Below are positions 7,138-15,894 of a DNA stretch of 20,150 nt, piece by piece (position 1 is the stretch's first letter; the number at the start of each line of letters is the position of its first letter). Location: positions 1 to 20,150 of the forward strand of contig JAZHEJ010000048.1 in assembly GCA_036679665.1 (NCBI GenBank), written 5' to 3'. The stretch comes from Tethybacter castelli. Its GTDB lineage: Bacteria > Pseudomonadota > Gammaproteobacteria > Tethybacterales > Tethybacteraceae. A model generated the notes under the pieces. It made no database searches. It worked only from the letters and a program-made list of their open reading frames with translations, and was not told the DNA's origin. A program made the translations under genes and the position numbers.

Positions 7138-8367
7138 ATGAAAAAACTGTTTCAAATCGCTGTACTAGCAACCGCCGCAACTTTTGCCCCGCTTGGATCC
7201 ACCGACACTGCAGACGGCGACGCGGTGTTGGCGATGTCCTGGGATCAGATTGTCAATACCGCTCGCGGCGGTGAAGTCAACTGGTTTTTATGGGGAGGTT
7301 CGGACAACATCAACCAGTATGTGTCTGAATTCGTTGGCGGTATTCTCAAAGACGAATACGACATCACCCTCAATCGCGTCGGCCTGTCCGATACGGTGGA
7401 GGCGGTCAACATCGTACTCGGGGAAAAAGAAAGCGGCGTTTTGGATAACGGATCGGTGGACATGATTTGGATCAACGGCGAAAATTTCCGCACGATGAAA
7501 CAAGGCGACCTTGCTTTTTGCGGTTACCTGGAGAAACTGCCCAACAACAGATTAATCGACTGGAACAACCCGGCGATCGCCAACGATTTTGGCGTCCCGG
7601 TCGACGGCTGTGAAGTACCATGGTCCAAAGCGCAGTTTGCTTTCGCGTATGACACCGCGCGCACCGCCAACCCGCCACGCTCCATCGACGCTTTGATCAA
7701 ATGGGCCAAAGCCCATCCGGGCCAATTTACCTATCCTGCGCCGCCGGATTTCAACGGTTCGGTTTTTGTGCGTCATGTGTTCTATTACGCCGCCGGCGGA
7801 GTTGACAATCTGCTAGGGAACTTCGACCAAGCGAAATTTGATCGGGTTTCCGCCGATACTTGGGAGATTCTTAACGATCTTGAACCGCATTTGTGGCGCG
7901 AAGGCAATACCTATCCGACTTCGATCAGTGCGCTCGAGCAACTTTTTGCCGACTCTGAAGTCGCCCTGACTTTCAACTATGAACCGTCTTCGGTCGGAGT
8001 CAACATTGAAAACGGTAGCTTCCCGCCCACCACCCAAGGATACGGCCTGACCGACGGCACCATCGGTAACACCAACTACACGATCATACCGTTCAATTCA
8101 CCCAACAAAGCCGCGGCGCTGGTGTTGCAAAACGTGCTTCTTTCAGGGGTTGCGCAATATCAAAAAGCGTTGCCAAACGTGTGGGGCACCAAGCCGGCGA
8201 TTGAAATAGACCGCACCAGTCCGGACATCCAGGCCAAGTTCGCCCAAATCGAGGCCCACCCCGCCGTTGTTCCACCGGAGGAACTGGCCAAGGCCTCGTT
8301 ACCTGAGCTTCAAGCCGCATGGATTACGGCAATCGAAAAAGGCTGGTTGGCTAACGTCGGTAATTAA
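7138..8367 (+). CDS. YnjB-like ABC transporter substrate-binding protein
   Basis: The 409-residue protein has an N-terminal secretion signal (MKKLFQIAVLATAATFAPLG, positive start then hydrophobic core) and a periplasmic-binding fold of the YnjB family (COG4134). Recognisable family features are WDQIVNTARGGEVNWFLWGG near the mature N-terminus, SDTVEAVNIVLGEK, VDMIWINGENFRTMKQ, CEVPWSKAQFAFAYD and FTYPAPPDFNGSVFVRH. It should deliver a ligand to the permeases encoded directly downstream; the ligand of YnjBCD systems is not established. GAGG eight bases before the ATG supports the start. The gene is first in an importer operon (binding protein, two permeases, ATPase). Composition is GC-richer than the upstream block. 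Family assignment is strong; substrate unknown, though the nearby catabolic genes suggest a sugar or sugar derivative. Confidence 0.88.
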   Translation: MKKLFQIAVLATAATFAPLGSTDTADGDAVLAMSWDQIVNTARGGEVNWFLWGGSDNINQYVSEFVGGILKDEYDITLNRVGLSDTVEAVNIVLGEKESGVLDNGSVDMIWINGENFRTMKQGDLAFCGYLEKLPNNRLIDWNNPAIANDFGVPVDGCEVPWSKAQFAFAYDTARTANPPRSIDALIKWAKAHPGQFTYPAPPDFNGSVFVRHVFYYAAGGVDNLLGNFDQAKFDRVSADTWEILNDLEPHLWREGNTYPTSISALEQLFADSEVALTFNYEPSSVGVNIENGSFPPTTQGYGLTDGTIGNTNYTIIPFNSPNKAAALVLQNVLLSGVAQYQKALPNVWGTKPAIEIDRTSPDIQAKFAQIEAHPAVVPPEELAKASLPELQAAWITAIEKGWLANVGN

Positions 8368-8429
8368 ACCCCGCAAAGGGTGGCCGCTGGCGTAACAATG
8401 CCGCGTGCCACAATCTGTCAAGTCTGTTA

Positions 8430-9100
8430 ATGACGGACCGGCTGAAGATATCCTTGTTGCTGGCACCGGCGCTGGCGATCGTCGCGTTGCTGTTTTTGGG
8501 AGGTTTGTTTGTCGGCCTGTTGCGCAGCTTCAACTACATGCCGATAATCGGACTCGACGATCCTGATCTTGGCGCCTACCTGAACGTATTTACCAGCCGC
8601 GAGTTTTACCTGTCGTTTTTGCTGACTTTCCATATCGCATTTACCTCAACGGTTATCTCATCAATTCTGGCGATCGGCGCGGCGCTGTTGCTGCGTCGCC
8701 AGTTTATCGGACGCGCGACGGTAAATTTTCTTTTCCAGCTGAACCTGACCGTGCCTCACTTGGTCGGTGCGATCGGTATTCTCTACCTTTTTTCGCAATC
8801 GGGCAGCTTCGCGCGACGCGCTGGCAGGCGTTCATCCATGTCCTGTTGCCGCTGATTTTTCCGGGTGTTTTATCGGCGTCGGTCATCGTCTTCGCCTTCA
8901 CATTTGGCGCCTATGAGATTCCGGCGATCCTGGGGGCCAACTATCCTGCCGCCTTGCCGGTGCTGGCTTACCGCAAATATACCGATGTGGATTTGGCCGC
9001 GCGCCCTGAAGCGATGGCGATGGCGATTGTCATTGCCCTGCTCAGCGCACTGATGATCTATTTTTACATTCGCTATTCCCGCAGTCGTATTCGCAGCTAA
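8430..9100 (+). pseudogene. YnjC-like ABC permease 1, internally deleted and frameshifted
   Basis: The first part (8430 to about 8816, frame 3) encodes a normal MetI-type permease N-terminus with several membrane helices, ending VPHLVGAIGILYLFSQSGSFAR. It then switches into nonsense and stops at 8855. The genuine continuation is in frame 2 from about 8813 (ATRWQAFIHVLLPLIFPGV) to 9100. That segment is the second half of the cytoplasmic EAA loop plus the last helices. About 70-80 residues expected between them, including two helices and the EAA part that docks the ATPase, are absent. The breakpoint sits in GCGCGA-rich sequence that could belong to either flank, which suggests a deletion across a short microhomology. 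A base miscount alone cannot explain it because protein sequence is missing. The product cannot be a working permease. Other genes of the operon are intact. Confidence 0.78.
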
Positions 9101-9105
9101 AGCCA

Positions 9106-9930
9106 ATGATCGGACAAGACAGTTTGCCAACACGCAGCTTGCGGTTTTTAGCCGGATCAGCGCTCATCATTTGGCTGGTTTTGCCGCTGATTCCGCTGGC
9201 GATATGGTCATTTGCGCGCGGCTGGTTTTTTCCCAGCCTGTTACCTAATCAGTGGTCGCTGCGCGCGTGGAACTACGCCTTTTCAGATACCGCCGGAGTT
9301 ATCGACAGCCTGTGGCTGACCATCGCAATCTCATTGGCGGCAATGGTGTTGTCGGTCTTGGTCGGAGTTCCGGCCGGGCGGGCGCTGGGCCTATATCGGT
9401 TTCGTGGTAAAGAACTGGTTGAGTTGCTGATTCTGGCTCCGACCATCGTACCAGGTATCGCGGTGGTGCTGGGCATCCATTCAGTCTTCATTGCGATGGG
9501 CCTTACCAACACTGTAACCGGAGTGATTTTGGTGCATCTGATTCCCACTTTGCCATATATGGTGCTGGTGATGGCGGGAATTTTTTCCAATTACGACCCG
9601 TCTTACGAAGACCAGGCGCGCAGCCTGGGCGCCTCGGCGTTTAAAACCTTCTTTTACGTTACGTTGCCGGCGATCATGCCGGGGATTATCGTCGGCGGAC
9701 TGTTCGCTTTCTTGGTTTCTTGGAGTCAGTACATCCTTACCTTGTTGATTGGCGGCGGACGAGTTGTGACTTTGCCGCTGTTGTTGTTCAATTTCGCATC
9801 CGCCGGACGCAACGATATTACCGGTGCGATCGGCATGATCTACATTTTGCCGGGCATCATTATTTTGCTGCTGACCGCGCGCCACTTGTCAGGCCGCAGC
9901 GGCGCGGTGGCGGGATTTGGCAAGATATGA
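9106..9930 (+). CDS. YnjC-like ABC permease 2
   Basis: The 274-residue protein has about six membrane helices and a complete binding-protein-dependent transport (MetI-like) domain. The EAA loop that contacts the ATPase reads EDQARSLGASAFKTFFYVTLPAIMPG, followed by helices carrying SWSQYILTLLIGGG and TLPLLLF. In E. coli YnjC is a single fused permease of double length; here the two halves are separate genes. The start at 9106 lies five bases after the stop of permease 1. The stop overlaps the ATG of the ATPase gene (ATGA), indicating translational coupling. This permease appears intact, but its partner is broken. Confidence 0.88.
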   Translation: MIGQDSLPTRSLRFLAGSALIIWLVLPLIPLAIWSFARGWFFPSLLPNQWSLRAWNYAFSDTAGVIDSLWLTIAISLAAMVLSVLVGVPAGRALGLYRFRGKELVELLILAPTIVPGIAVVLGIHSVFIAMGLTNTVTGVILVHLIPTLPYMVLVMAGIFSNYDPSYEDQARSLGASAFKTFFYVTLPAIMPGIIVGGLFAFLVSWSQYILTLLIGGGRVVTLPLLLFNFASAGRNDITGAIGMIYILPGIIILLLTARHLSGRSGAVAGFGKI

Positions 9931-10970
9931 CCCAGGTATCTATCCGTGATCTGACCAAAATCTATCCCGGTGAGACCGCGCCCGCGCTCGATCGCCTGTC
10001 ATTGGAAGTCGCCAGCGGCGAACTGACCGCGTTGCTAGGACCTTCCGGCTGCGGCAAGACCACCACGATGAAAATGATCGCCGGGCTACTGAACCCGACC
10101 TCAGGTGACGTGTGCTTCGACGGCAACTCAATATTGCATAAAAAGCCCGAACATCGCGGAGTGGTCATGGTGTTTCAAAATTACCTGCTGTTTCCATACA
10201 TGAGCGTGGCCGACAACATCGGCTTTGGCCTAAAAATGCGCAAAACTGACAAGGCCGAAATAGCCCGCCAGGTAAACGAAATGCTTGAACTGGTCAAGCT
10301 TCCTGATCTGGGTAAGCGTCGTCCCGCTGAGCTTTCCGGCGGCCAGCAACAGCGCGTGTCTTTGGCCCGCGCCTTGATTGTCAGACCAAACGTACTGTTG
10401 CTAGATGAACCGCTGTCCAATCTTGATGCGCATTTACGCTTTGAGATGCGCGATCTGATCCGGTCCTTACAGCGGGAAATCGGCATCACCATGATTTTCG
10501 TCACCCACGATCAAGAAGAAGCAGTGGTGCTAGCCGACAAAGTCGCCTTAATCCTTGATGGCAGGCTCAAACAATACGATGTTCCGGAATTGTTTTATCG
10601 GCGTCCGGTCGACGAAGCTACCGCCCGTTTTTTCGGCGGTCAAAATTTTATTTCCGGCATCTCCAAAGAAGGATACTTCGACAGCCCGCTTGGCAAGCTC
10701 AATCTGCCCGCGGATGCCAAGTCCGGCCACGGCGCACTTTGTTTCCGGTCTGAAAACGTGTTGCTCGGCGCGGCCGCAAACAACGAAAATCGCTTGGAAG
10801 CCAAGATTACCGACAGCATCTATCTTGGGACTCATGCCCGGCTTAAGCTCAAAGTCGGCGACCAACAAATCACCGCGATCGCCAATCCGGATTTGGTTCA
10901 GGATATGGCGGTCGGCGACACCATAGCGGCGAGTCTGCCAGCTTCCGCTTTGTGGGTGCTAACTTCATAA
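9927..10970 (+). CDS. YnjD-like ABC transporter ATPase
   Basis: The 347-residue cytoplasmic ATPase has Walker A GPSGCGKT at 38-45, a Q-loop VFQNYLLFPYMS, signature LSGGQQQR, Walker B VLLLDEPLSNLD and H-loop VTHD. All catalytic motifs are intact. The last 100 residues form a TOBE-like regulatory domain, as in spermidine, iron and sugar (UgpC/PotA-like) importers. A longer frame is open back to 9720, but the ATG at 9927 overlaps the permease stop by four bases and starts with a standard TQVSIRDLTKIYPG N-terminus, so it is preferred. It is the last gene of the importer operon. The family is certain; the transported ligand is not. Confidence 0.92.
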   Translation: MTQVSIRDLTKIYPGETAPALDRLSLEVASGELTALLGPSGCGKTTTMKMIAGLLNPTSGDVCFDGNSILHKKPEHRGVVMVFQNYLLFPYMSVADNIGFGLKMRKTDKAEIARQVNEMLELVKLPDLGKRRPAELSGGQQQRVSLARALIVRPNVLLLDEPLSNLDAHLRFEMRDLIRSLQREIGITMIFVTHDQEEAVVLADKVALILDGRLKQYDVPELFYRRPVDEATARFFGGQNFISGISKEGYFDSPLGKLNLPADAKSGHGALCFRSENVLLGAAANNENRLEAKITDSIYLGTHARLKLKVGDQQITAIANPDLVQDMAVGDTIAASLPASALWVLTS

Positions 10971-11243
10971 GAAACATATTTTTATAAATCATTTATCGAT
11001 AGTTCTACAAACGAACTTGGATCTGAAACAAAACGCTACGTAGAGTTAATTCGTTCGCAATTCACTTTTTTTTAAAAAATAGCTGACAATAATCGTCAGT
11101 ATACTGAGGTGTAATAATGATTTCATTACGAAACTCATTTCATTTTTAACAAGCAATATTTTCTTTCAGCATAAAAATTAGCACTTACAAATGTTGTATA
11201 TTATGTTTGACTAAAACAATAGAAGGTGAAAAGCTAAAATTTT
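10971..11243. other. AT-rich intergenic region before the helicase gene
   Basis: No gene was found in these 273 bases. There is a small inverted repeat (CTGAC at 11083-11087 with GTCAG at 11095-11099) and two copies of ATTTCATT about ten bases apart near 11120-11145; neither is strong enough to call an operator. AAGGTG at 11223-11228 resembles a Shine-Dalgarno but lies 15 bases before the ATG at 11244. The abrupt fall in GC marks the left edge of the second accessory block. Confidence 0.45.
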
Positions 11244-14200
11244 ATGGATGAACATTCAGATCGTGAAATACCTTGGTTAGAAACCGCTAAGTTTCACAAG
11301 GAAATTTGCATTCGAGCGGAGAATAGCTCATTTAGTCTGAATGCATCAGATTTGCAATCTGAACAATGGTCAAGCCTGCGCAACTTTGATCCTGATAATT
11401 TTCATGGGCCATGGAAATTAAATAGCGAATCCATAGTCAGCAGTTCTTTTAAGAACATACTTCAACAACGTCGCAACGATAGTGTCTTTTTAGGCGGTCC
11501 TGTTCAAGTACGCAGGGGACGTGCAAACGATCATTATTTTCTTCCTCTACTTTATCTTGAAATTAATATAAAAATTTCCGAAACAACATTGGAAGTTATA
11601 CCTTTTCAAGGAAATTGGCATCTAAATCCTAAGATTTATAGGGAATTAGATTACCAATCTATTACCAAAGAGGATGTGGATAAGAGGGTTTCAGACCTAG
11701 TCGAAAAATCGGCTAAGTTGCAAAAACAAACTTCTGAATCCTTAGCCACGTGCATACAAATCACCTTTGCTAAGGAATTCCCAGAGCTAAAAAACTTGGT
11801 TCTGAACGAAAATTCTCCTTGGGTGTTATTTACACCCGCACAGCATTTTTCGGCGATAAACCGTCATATCATAAATGATTATCAACGCTTGGAACAACTG
11901 CTTTCTAAAAACGATGCCGATATTGGCGGACTTATTAACTTTGAAGATCAAAGTTATTCAAAAAAATATATTAAGCCGGAGATACGCCCACTATTACCAC
12001 TAAACAAGTCTCAACATTCTGCAGTCGAAAACATCCTATCCGAAAAACCAATTTCAGTCATTAGCGGCCCGCCAGGTTGCGGGAAAAGTCAAGTTGTCGT
12101 TGCTAGCCTTTTAAATGCGTGGAAACTAGGTAAAAAGGTATTGTTTGTCAGTACTAACAATAAAGCAGTCGATGTAGTAAAAGAACGATTAGAAAAATTT
12201 GATCCGGATTTTCCAATAGCTATAAGAGCAGGCAGTAAAGAAAAAAACAATATTATTCAGTTTTTGCGTAAAACCCAAAAAATATTGGCTAGATCGGAAA
12301 TTGATGACGAGATACCCGACTATACGAAACAACTTCAGGAACTTTCTGAACGAAAAAAACAACTTCAGGCCGGGCTAGATCAAAAACTTCCTCAAAGAAT
12401 ACATGAAGCATCTTCATCTGCTTTACAAGCATATGCCGAATATCGCAACCGGCGTGCAGAAATTAATCAACTATTAAATGAACTACGCGTTCGTAGCGAA
12501 AAGCTCGGCTTTGCCAACCAACCATTTAGCGTCATTCGTGAAACACACAACAAAACGTTAGAATGGCTAAACGATGCTGATCATTATAGACAGCTTATCG
12601 ACGAGGATGAAATTGTAAAAAATACAAAGCAAACGGAACTGGACAAAAAAATAACTGAGCGTAACAGAAAATCAGCATCATTTGGGTTAGACAAAAACGA
12701 AACCGATGATTGGAATTGGCTAATAAACGGTCCTAATTCTGAAATGTTAGTTCATTGGCAACATCGTATGCAAAACTTTTTGCAAGAACCAATTGGAAAA
12801 GTTTTAGATGCTGGTGTTTGGGACACAGAATATGACAGATGGAGCAATTCTCGTGATGTTCAAAAATGGTCAATGCTCATACAAACATTCAGAGATTCGC
12901 TCTGTGAAATTTTGCCGGAATATATTCAAATATCATACGAATTCGAATCTGAGAAAAAAAAGCTTGATGATATATTGAATATGCCCAAAAATTTATCTGT
13001 TCGTAGCGATGATACCAAATCATTGATAAATAAATGGCAGACTGCATATGGAAAATTGTCTACCCTAAAAACTTCAAGATTAAATTTATTTTCTTGGTTC
13101 AAACGTAACAAATTAACCAAATCTTTAAACAACTTGGAACAATCTTTTCAGACTGCCATTTCCTTTGAAATTTGGCAACAAATAATTAACTGTGTGGATC
13201 TTCACAAAAAAGCTGAAACTGTCGAGCAAATTAGGCAATGGGTAAATCAACGTGAACTAATAGATCCCATCGAAAAAAAATTGAAAGAACTTGAACATCA
13301 GTTTAAAGTTATTAGAAAGGACGCATTTATTTTAAATATTCCAAATATACCCGCAGAACAAAGCGAAAAAGAATGGAAAGCCGTTGATGAATACTGCATA
13401 GCAGAACTTCAACTTGCAAAAAATGCTGAGAAAGCATGGGTTAGGCGAGATGAAAAAACTAAAGTTGAGCAACAAATTAATAATATTGTTGCGGATTGGA
13501 CCGCTTTTGTAAACGATGTGCCACTTTGTGCAGCTTGGATACGAGGCCAAGGTGCGTCATTTGACAAAGCTATCAATAGCTTTGACGCAACACCGTCACA
13601 GCAAACAATCAGTTCTGCAAAATCCGTTTTAAATAGTGAAGCATTACGCAATTTTATTTCGGTTTGGAAGACTATTTTGGATATTGAGCTTGAAATCAAT
13701 AGTATTGAAAATGAAATATCTAATTTGCCAAACAAATCTCAACGTATCAACGCCTGGTGGCATAAACGACCAGATACTGCTTACGTGATCGATGTAATAC
13801 CTTTTGAATTACCAAGTCAAACTTGGTATTCAGAAAAAATATCAGAAATGGAAAAATTGCTATCAGACGAAAAACTTGTTCAGACAGAGACAATCCCACA
13901 GCTAGAAAAAATATCTGCTGAAGAGCTAGTATGGGCGCAAAAGAATCTCAAGAATGCTTTGCAATTATTGCCCGATAGTCAAACTAATGTTACAACTGAA
14001 ATAAATGACTGTACCATCAATATTGAAAACTGGCCTATCGACAAAATAAATGATTTATTTGCTCATTACCAGCCTGAAATAATTAGAGCTGAGATAGAAC
14101 GTATCAATGCAAAATCGGCTCGAATGTCTTTTGAAGAAGCCAAAGCTGAGTGGTTTAAACGCCTAAACGAAGATGAAGTCGCTATTCGCGCAATTTATGA

Positions 14201-15497
14201 ACTCGAAAAATCTATTAGTAGAAATTATGGTCGCGTGGACGAAGACAAATATCAAACGTACCAAGATGCGCTACGTGCGGTTCCGATATGGATAACAACA
14301 GCGCAAGCGGCGCAAGCAATCCCTTTGATACCGAATTTGTTTGATGTCATTATCATTGATGAAGCATCACAATGCACTGTCACTAATTTGTTACCAATTA
14401 TGTTTCGTGGTAAATCATTAGCTGTTATCGGTGATGAAGAACAACTACCGGCAATACCGATTATTAATGAAACAGAACAAAGAATCATGACGCAAAAATA
14501 CGAAATTGAGGATCATCATTTGGATATTGTGGGACATGCTAAAAACGATGTTTACAAAGCCGCGGTTCAATCACTTCCATACAAAAGAAAAGATGTCGTT
14601 TGGTTAGATGAGCACTTTCGAAGCAATCCACAAATAATTGGCTTTTCAAATCGATATATTTACCACCAAAAATTAGAGTTACAGAGAAACCCAGAACAAA
14701 AAAACTATATACTAATTCCTGAAAGAGGCGTGCACGGTCGAAATGTCAAAGGCGAAGCCAAAAGAGGCCCGATGAATAGCAGTTGGTTAAACGAGATCGA
14801 AGCCGATAAAGTTGTCGAATTAGTCAAAGAAATAAGAGCATCTGGCGGTAGTTCGGCAACACTTGGAGTGGTTACTCCATTTTCTGCTCAGAAAAAATTG
14901 TTACTCGCAAAGTTAGCGAAACTTGATTTGTTATCGGATGTAACAGTCGATTCTGCACATGGATTTCAAGGGGACGAACGCGACATCATGATTTTCAGTC
15001 CAGTTATATCGCCAGGTATCACACCAAGCGCGTGTCGCTGGGTCGAAGAACCGCCAAATCTTATTAATGTCGCGCTCACACGCGCTAGAGAAACATTGTA
15101 TATTGTTGCCAACTTTGATTATTGTCAACTACAAGAAGGTAAGTTAAAAGATCTTGCGAAGTTCGTAAAAGATATTGAACTTCTTCGAAAAACAAGCAAG
15201 GCAGAACTTGAATTGTTTAGCTGGTTAGTCACTGCCGGGCTAACGCCTATGGTACATCCCAAAATCGGTGATATCGAAGTTGATTTTCTGCTAAAAGATG
15301 AAAAAATTGTCATTGAAGTCGATGGTAAGCAATTTCATGAAAACCGGCAAGAGCAAGATGAAGTTAGGGATATCAATTTGAAAAGCAGAGGTTATAAGGT
15401 AATGCGTTTTTCTGCTCGCGAGGTGTTTGAGACTCCCAATGAAATAATAATTCGTATACAAGAACAAATAGATTCAATTAACACCAGCGTCAACTAA
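11244..15497 (+). CDS. Large superfamily 1 helicase with C-terminal Vsr/DUF559-like nuclease (probable defence protein)
   Basis: The protein has 1417 residues. Residues 1-255 form an N-terminal domain I do not recognise. A Upf1/Dna2-type superfamily 1 helicase follows: LNKSQHSAVENIL, Walker A GPPGCGKS at about 275-282, and motif Ia VLFVSTNNKAVD. Instead of motif II soon after, there are about 700 residues rich in Lys, Glu and Leu, probably long coiled coils. Then come motif II IIIDEASQ (Asp 1039), GDEEQLPA, EHFRSNPQI, DSAHGFQGDERD near 1235 and LTRARE near 1278. Residues about 1315-1410 resemble Vsr/DUF559 endonucleases: EVDFLL, VIEVDGKQFH, then DINLKSRGYKVMRF. Related helicase-Vsr fusions occur in antiphage defence islands, but the target (DNA or RNA) cannot be told. 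The in-frame TAA at 11235 fixes the start at 11244. It is strongly AT-rich and single-gene, inserted between two GC-rich operons, consistent with horizontal acquisition. Confidence 0.85.
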   Translation: MDEHSDREIPWLETAKFHKEICIRAENSSFSLNASDLQSEQWSSLRNFDPDNFHGPWKLNSESIVSSSFKNILQQRRNDSVFLGGPVQVRRGRANDHYFLPLLYLEINIKISETTLEVIPFQGNWHLNPKIYRELDYQSITKEDVDKRVSDLVEKSAKLQKQTSESLATCIQITFAKEFPELKNLVLNENSPWVLFTPAQHFSAINRHIINDYQRLEQLLSKNDADIGGLINFEDQSYSKKYIKPEIRPLLPLNKSQHSAVENILSEKPISVISGPPGCGKSQVVVASLLNAWKLGKKVLFVSTNNKAVDVVKERLEKFDPDFPIAIRAGSKEKNNIIQFLRKTQKILARSEIDDEIPDYTKQLQELSERKKQLQAGLDQKLPQRIHEASSSALQAYAEYRNRRAEINQLLNELRVRSEKLGFANQPFSVIRETHNKTLEWLNDADHYRQLIDEDEIVKNTKQTELDKKITERNRKSASFGLDKNETDDWNWLINGPNSEMLVHWQHRMQNFLQEPIGKVLDAGVWDTEYDRWSNSRDVQKWSMLIQTFRDSLCEILPEYIQISYEFESEKKKLDDILNMPKNLSVRSDDTKSLINKWQTAYGKLSTLKTSRLNLFSWFKRNKLTKSLNNLEQSFQTAISFEIWQQIINCVDLHKKAETVEQIRQWVNQRELIDPIEKKLKELEHQFKVIRKDAFILNIPNIPAEQSEKEWKAVDEYCIAELQLAKNAEKAWVRRDEKTKVEQQINNIVADWTAFVNDVPLCAAWIRGQGASFDKAINSFDATPSQQTISSAKSVLNSEALRNFISVWKTILDIELEINSIENEISNLPNKSQRINAWWHKRPDTAYVIDVIPFELPSQTWYSEKISEMEKLLSDEKLVQTETIPQLEKISAEELVWAQKNLKNALQLLPDSQTNVTTEINDCTINIENWPIDKINDLFAHYQPEIIRAEIERINAKSARMSFEEAKAEWFKRLNEDEVAIRAIYELEKSISRNYGRVDEDKYQTYQDALRAVPIWITTAQAAQAIPLIPNLFDVIIIDEASQCTVTNLLPIMFRGKSLAVIGDEEQLPAIPIINETEQRIMTQKYEIEDHHLDIVGHAKNDVYKAAVQSLPYKRKDVVWLDEHFRSNPQIIGFSNRYIYHQKLELQRNPEQKNYILIPERGVHGRNVKGEAKRGPMNSSWLNEIEADKVVELVKEIRASGGSSATLGVVTPFSAQKKLLLAKLAKLDLLSDVTVDSAHGFQGDERDIMIFSPVISPGITPSACRWVEEPPNLINVALTRARETLYIVANFDYCQLQEGKLKDLAKFVKDIELLRKTSKAELELFSWLVTAGLTPMVHPKIGDIEVDFLLKDEKIVIEVDGKQFHENRQEQDEVRDINLKSRGYKVMRFSAREVFETPNEIIIRIQEQIDSINTSVN

Positions 15498-15894
15498 CCG
15501 CCCTGACAATTAGGTAAATATAGTTTTATTACTTAATTTTTAGTATTTTTTTGCAAAATGATCATATAAGTTTTAGCTTTTATGCCCTTGTTGACATTAA
15601 CCAATAGGGATAACCAAATGAAAACGTTGGGTATTTTCAAGACAAATGCTGACTGTTATATTTCAAACCGTAAACTGCAAAAAACTTTTGGTTTAGATGT
15701 TGCAGGCTGACTAATATTTAGTGACATTAGAAATTTAGGTGATTTAGCCAGCAATCAAATTATTCAGCAACAAGCTACTACAGCCATCACTTTACCGATC
15801 AATGCGAATTTGGTTTGCAAAATCACCCGCAATAGCTTTAATACGCTTAGCTAACAAACTAGACGTTTTTACATGCTATTATCTAAAGTAGATT
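15498..15894. other. AT-rich intergenic region after the helicase gene
   Basis: These 397 bases close the second accessory block. They contain one candidate small ORF (15618-15710). The remainder, 15711-15894, has no supported gene; a TATTAT at 15877-15882 just before the epimerase gene could be a -10 box, but no good -35 is visible at the right distance. No terminator hairpin was seen after the helicase gene. Confidence 0.45.
15618..15710 (+). CDS. Candidate 30-residue small protein
   Basis: An ATG at 15618 opens 30 codons ending at TGA 15708-15710. AGGGA at 15606-15610 is well placed (seven bases before the ATG), better than the ribosome-binding sites of several large genes here, and a TTGACA lies at 15591-15596, although no matching -10 was found. 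The peptide starts MKTLGIFKTNADCY and is basic with one Cys. I recognise no family. It could equally be the 5' end of a decayed gene left at the border of the helicase insert. Confidence 0.3.
   Translation: MKTLGIFKTNADCYISNRKLQKTFGLDVAG

Noticed and set aside
8846..9100. An independent 84-residue membrane protein
   Set aside because: Its sequence is the C-terminal part of the deleted permease, including the end of the EAA loop upstream of its first ATG.
9720..9926. 69-codon N-terminal extension of the ABC ATPase
   Set aside because: It lies wholly within the permease 2 gene in another frame; the ATG at 9927 overlaps the permease stop and gives a standard ATPase start.
11083..11099. Inverted repeat CTGAC/GTCAG as operator or terminator
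   Set aside because: Five-base arms in AT-rich DNA are expected by chance, and no T-run follows.
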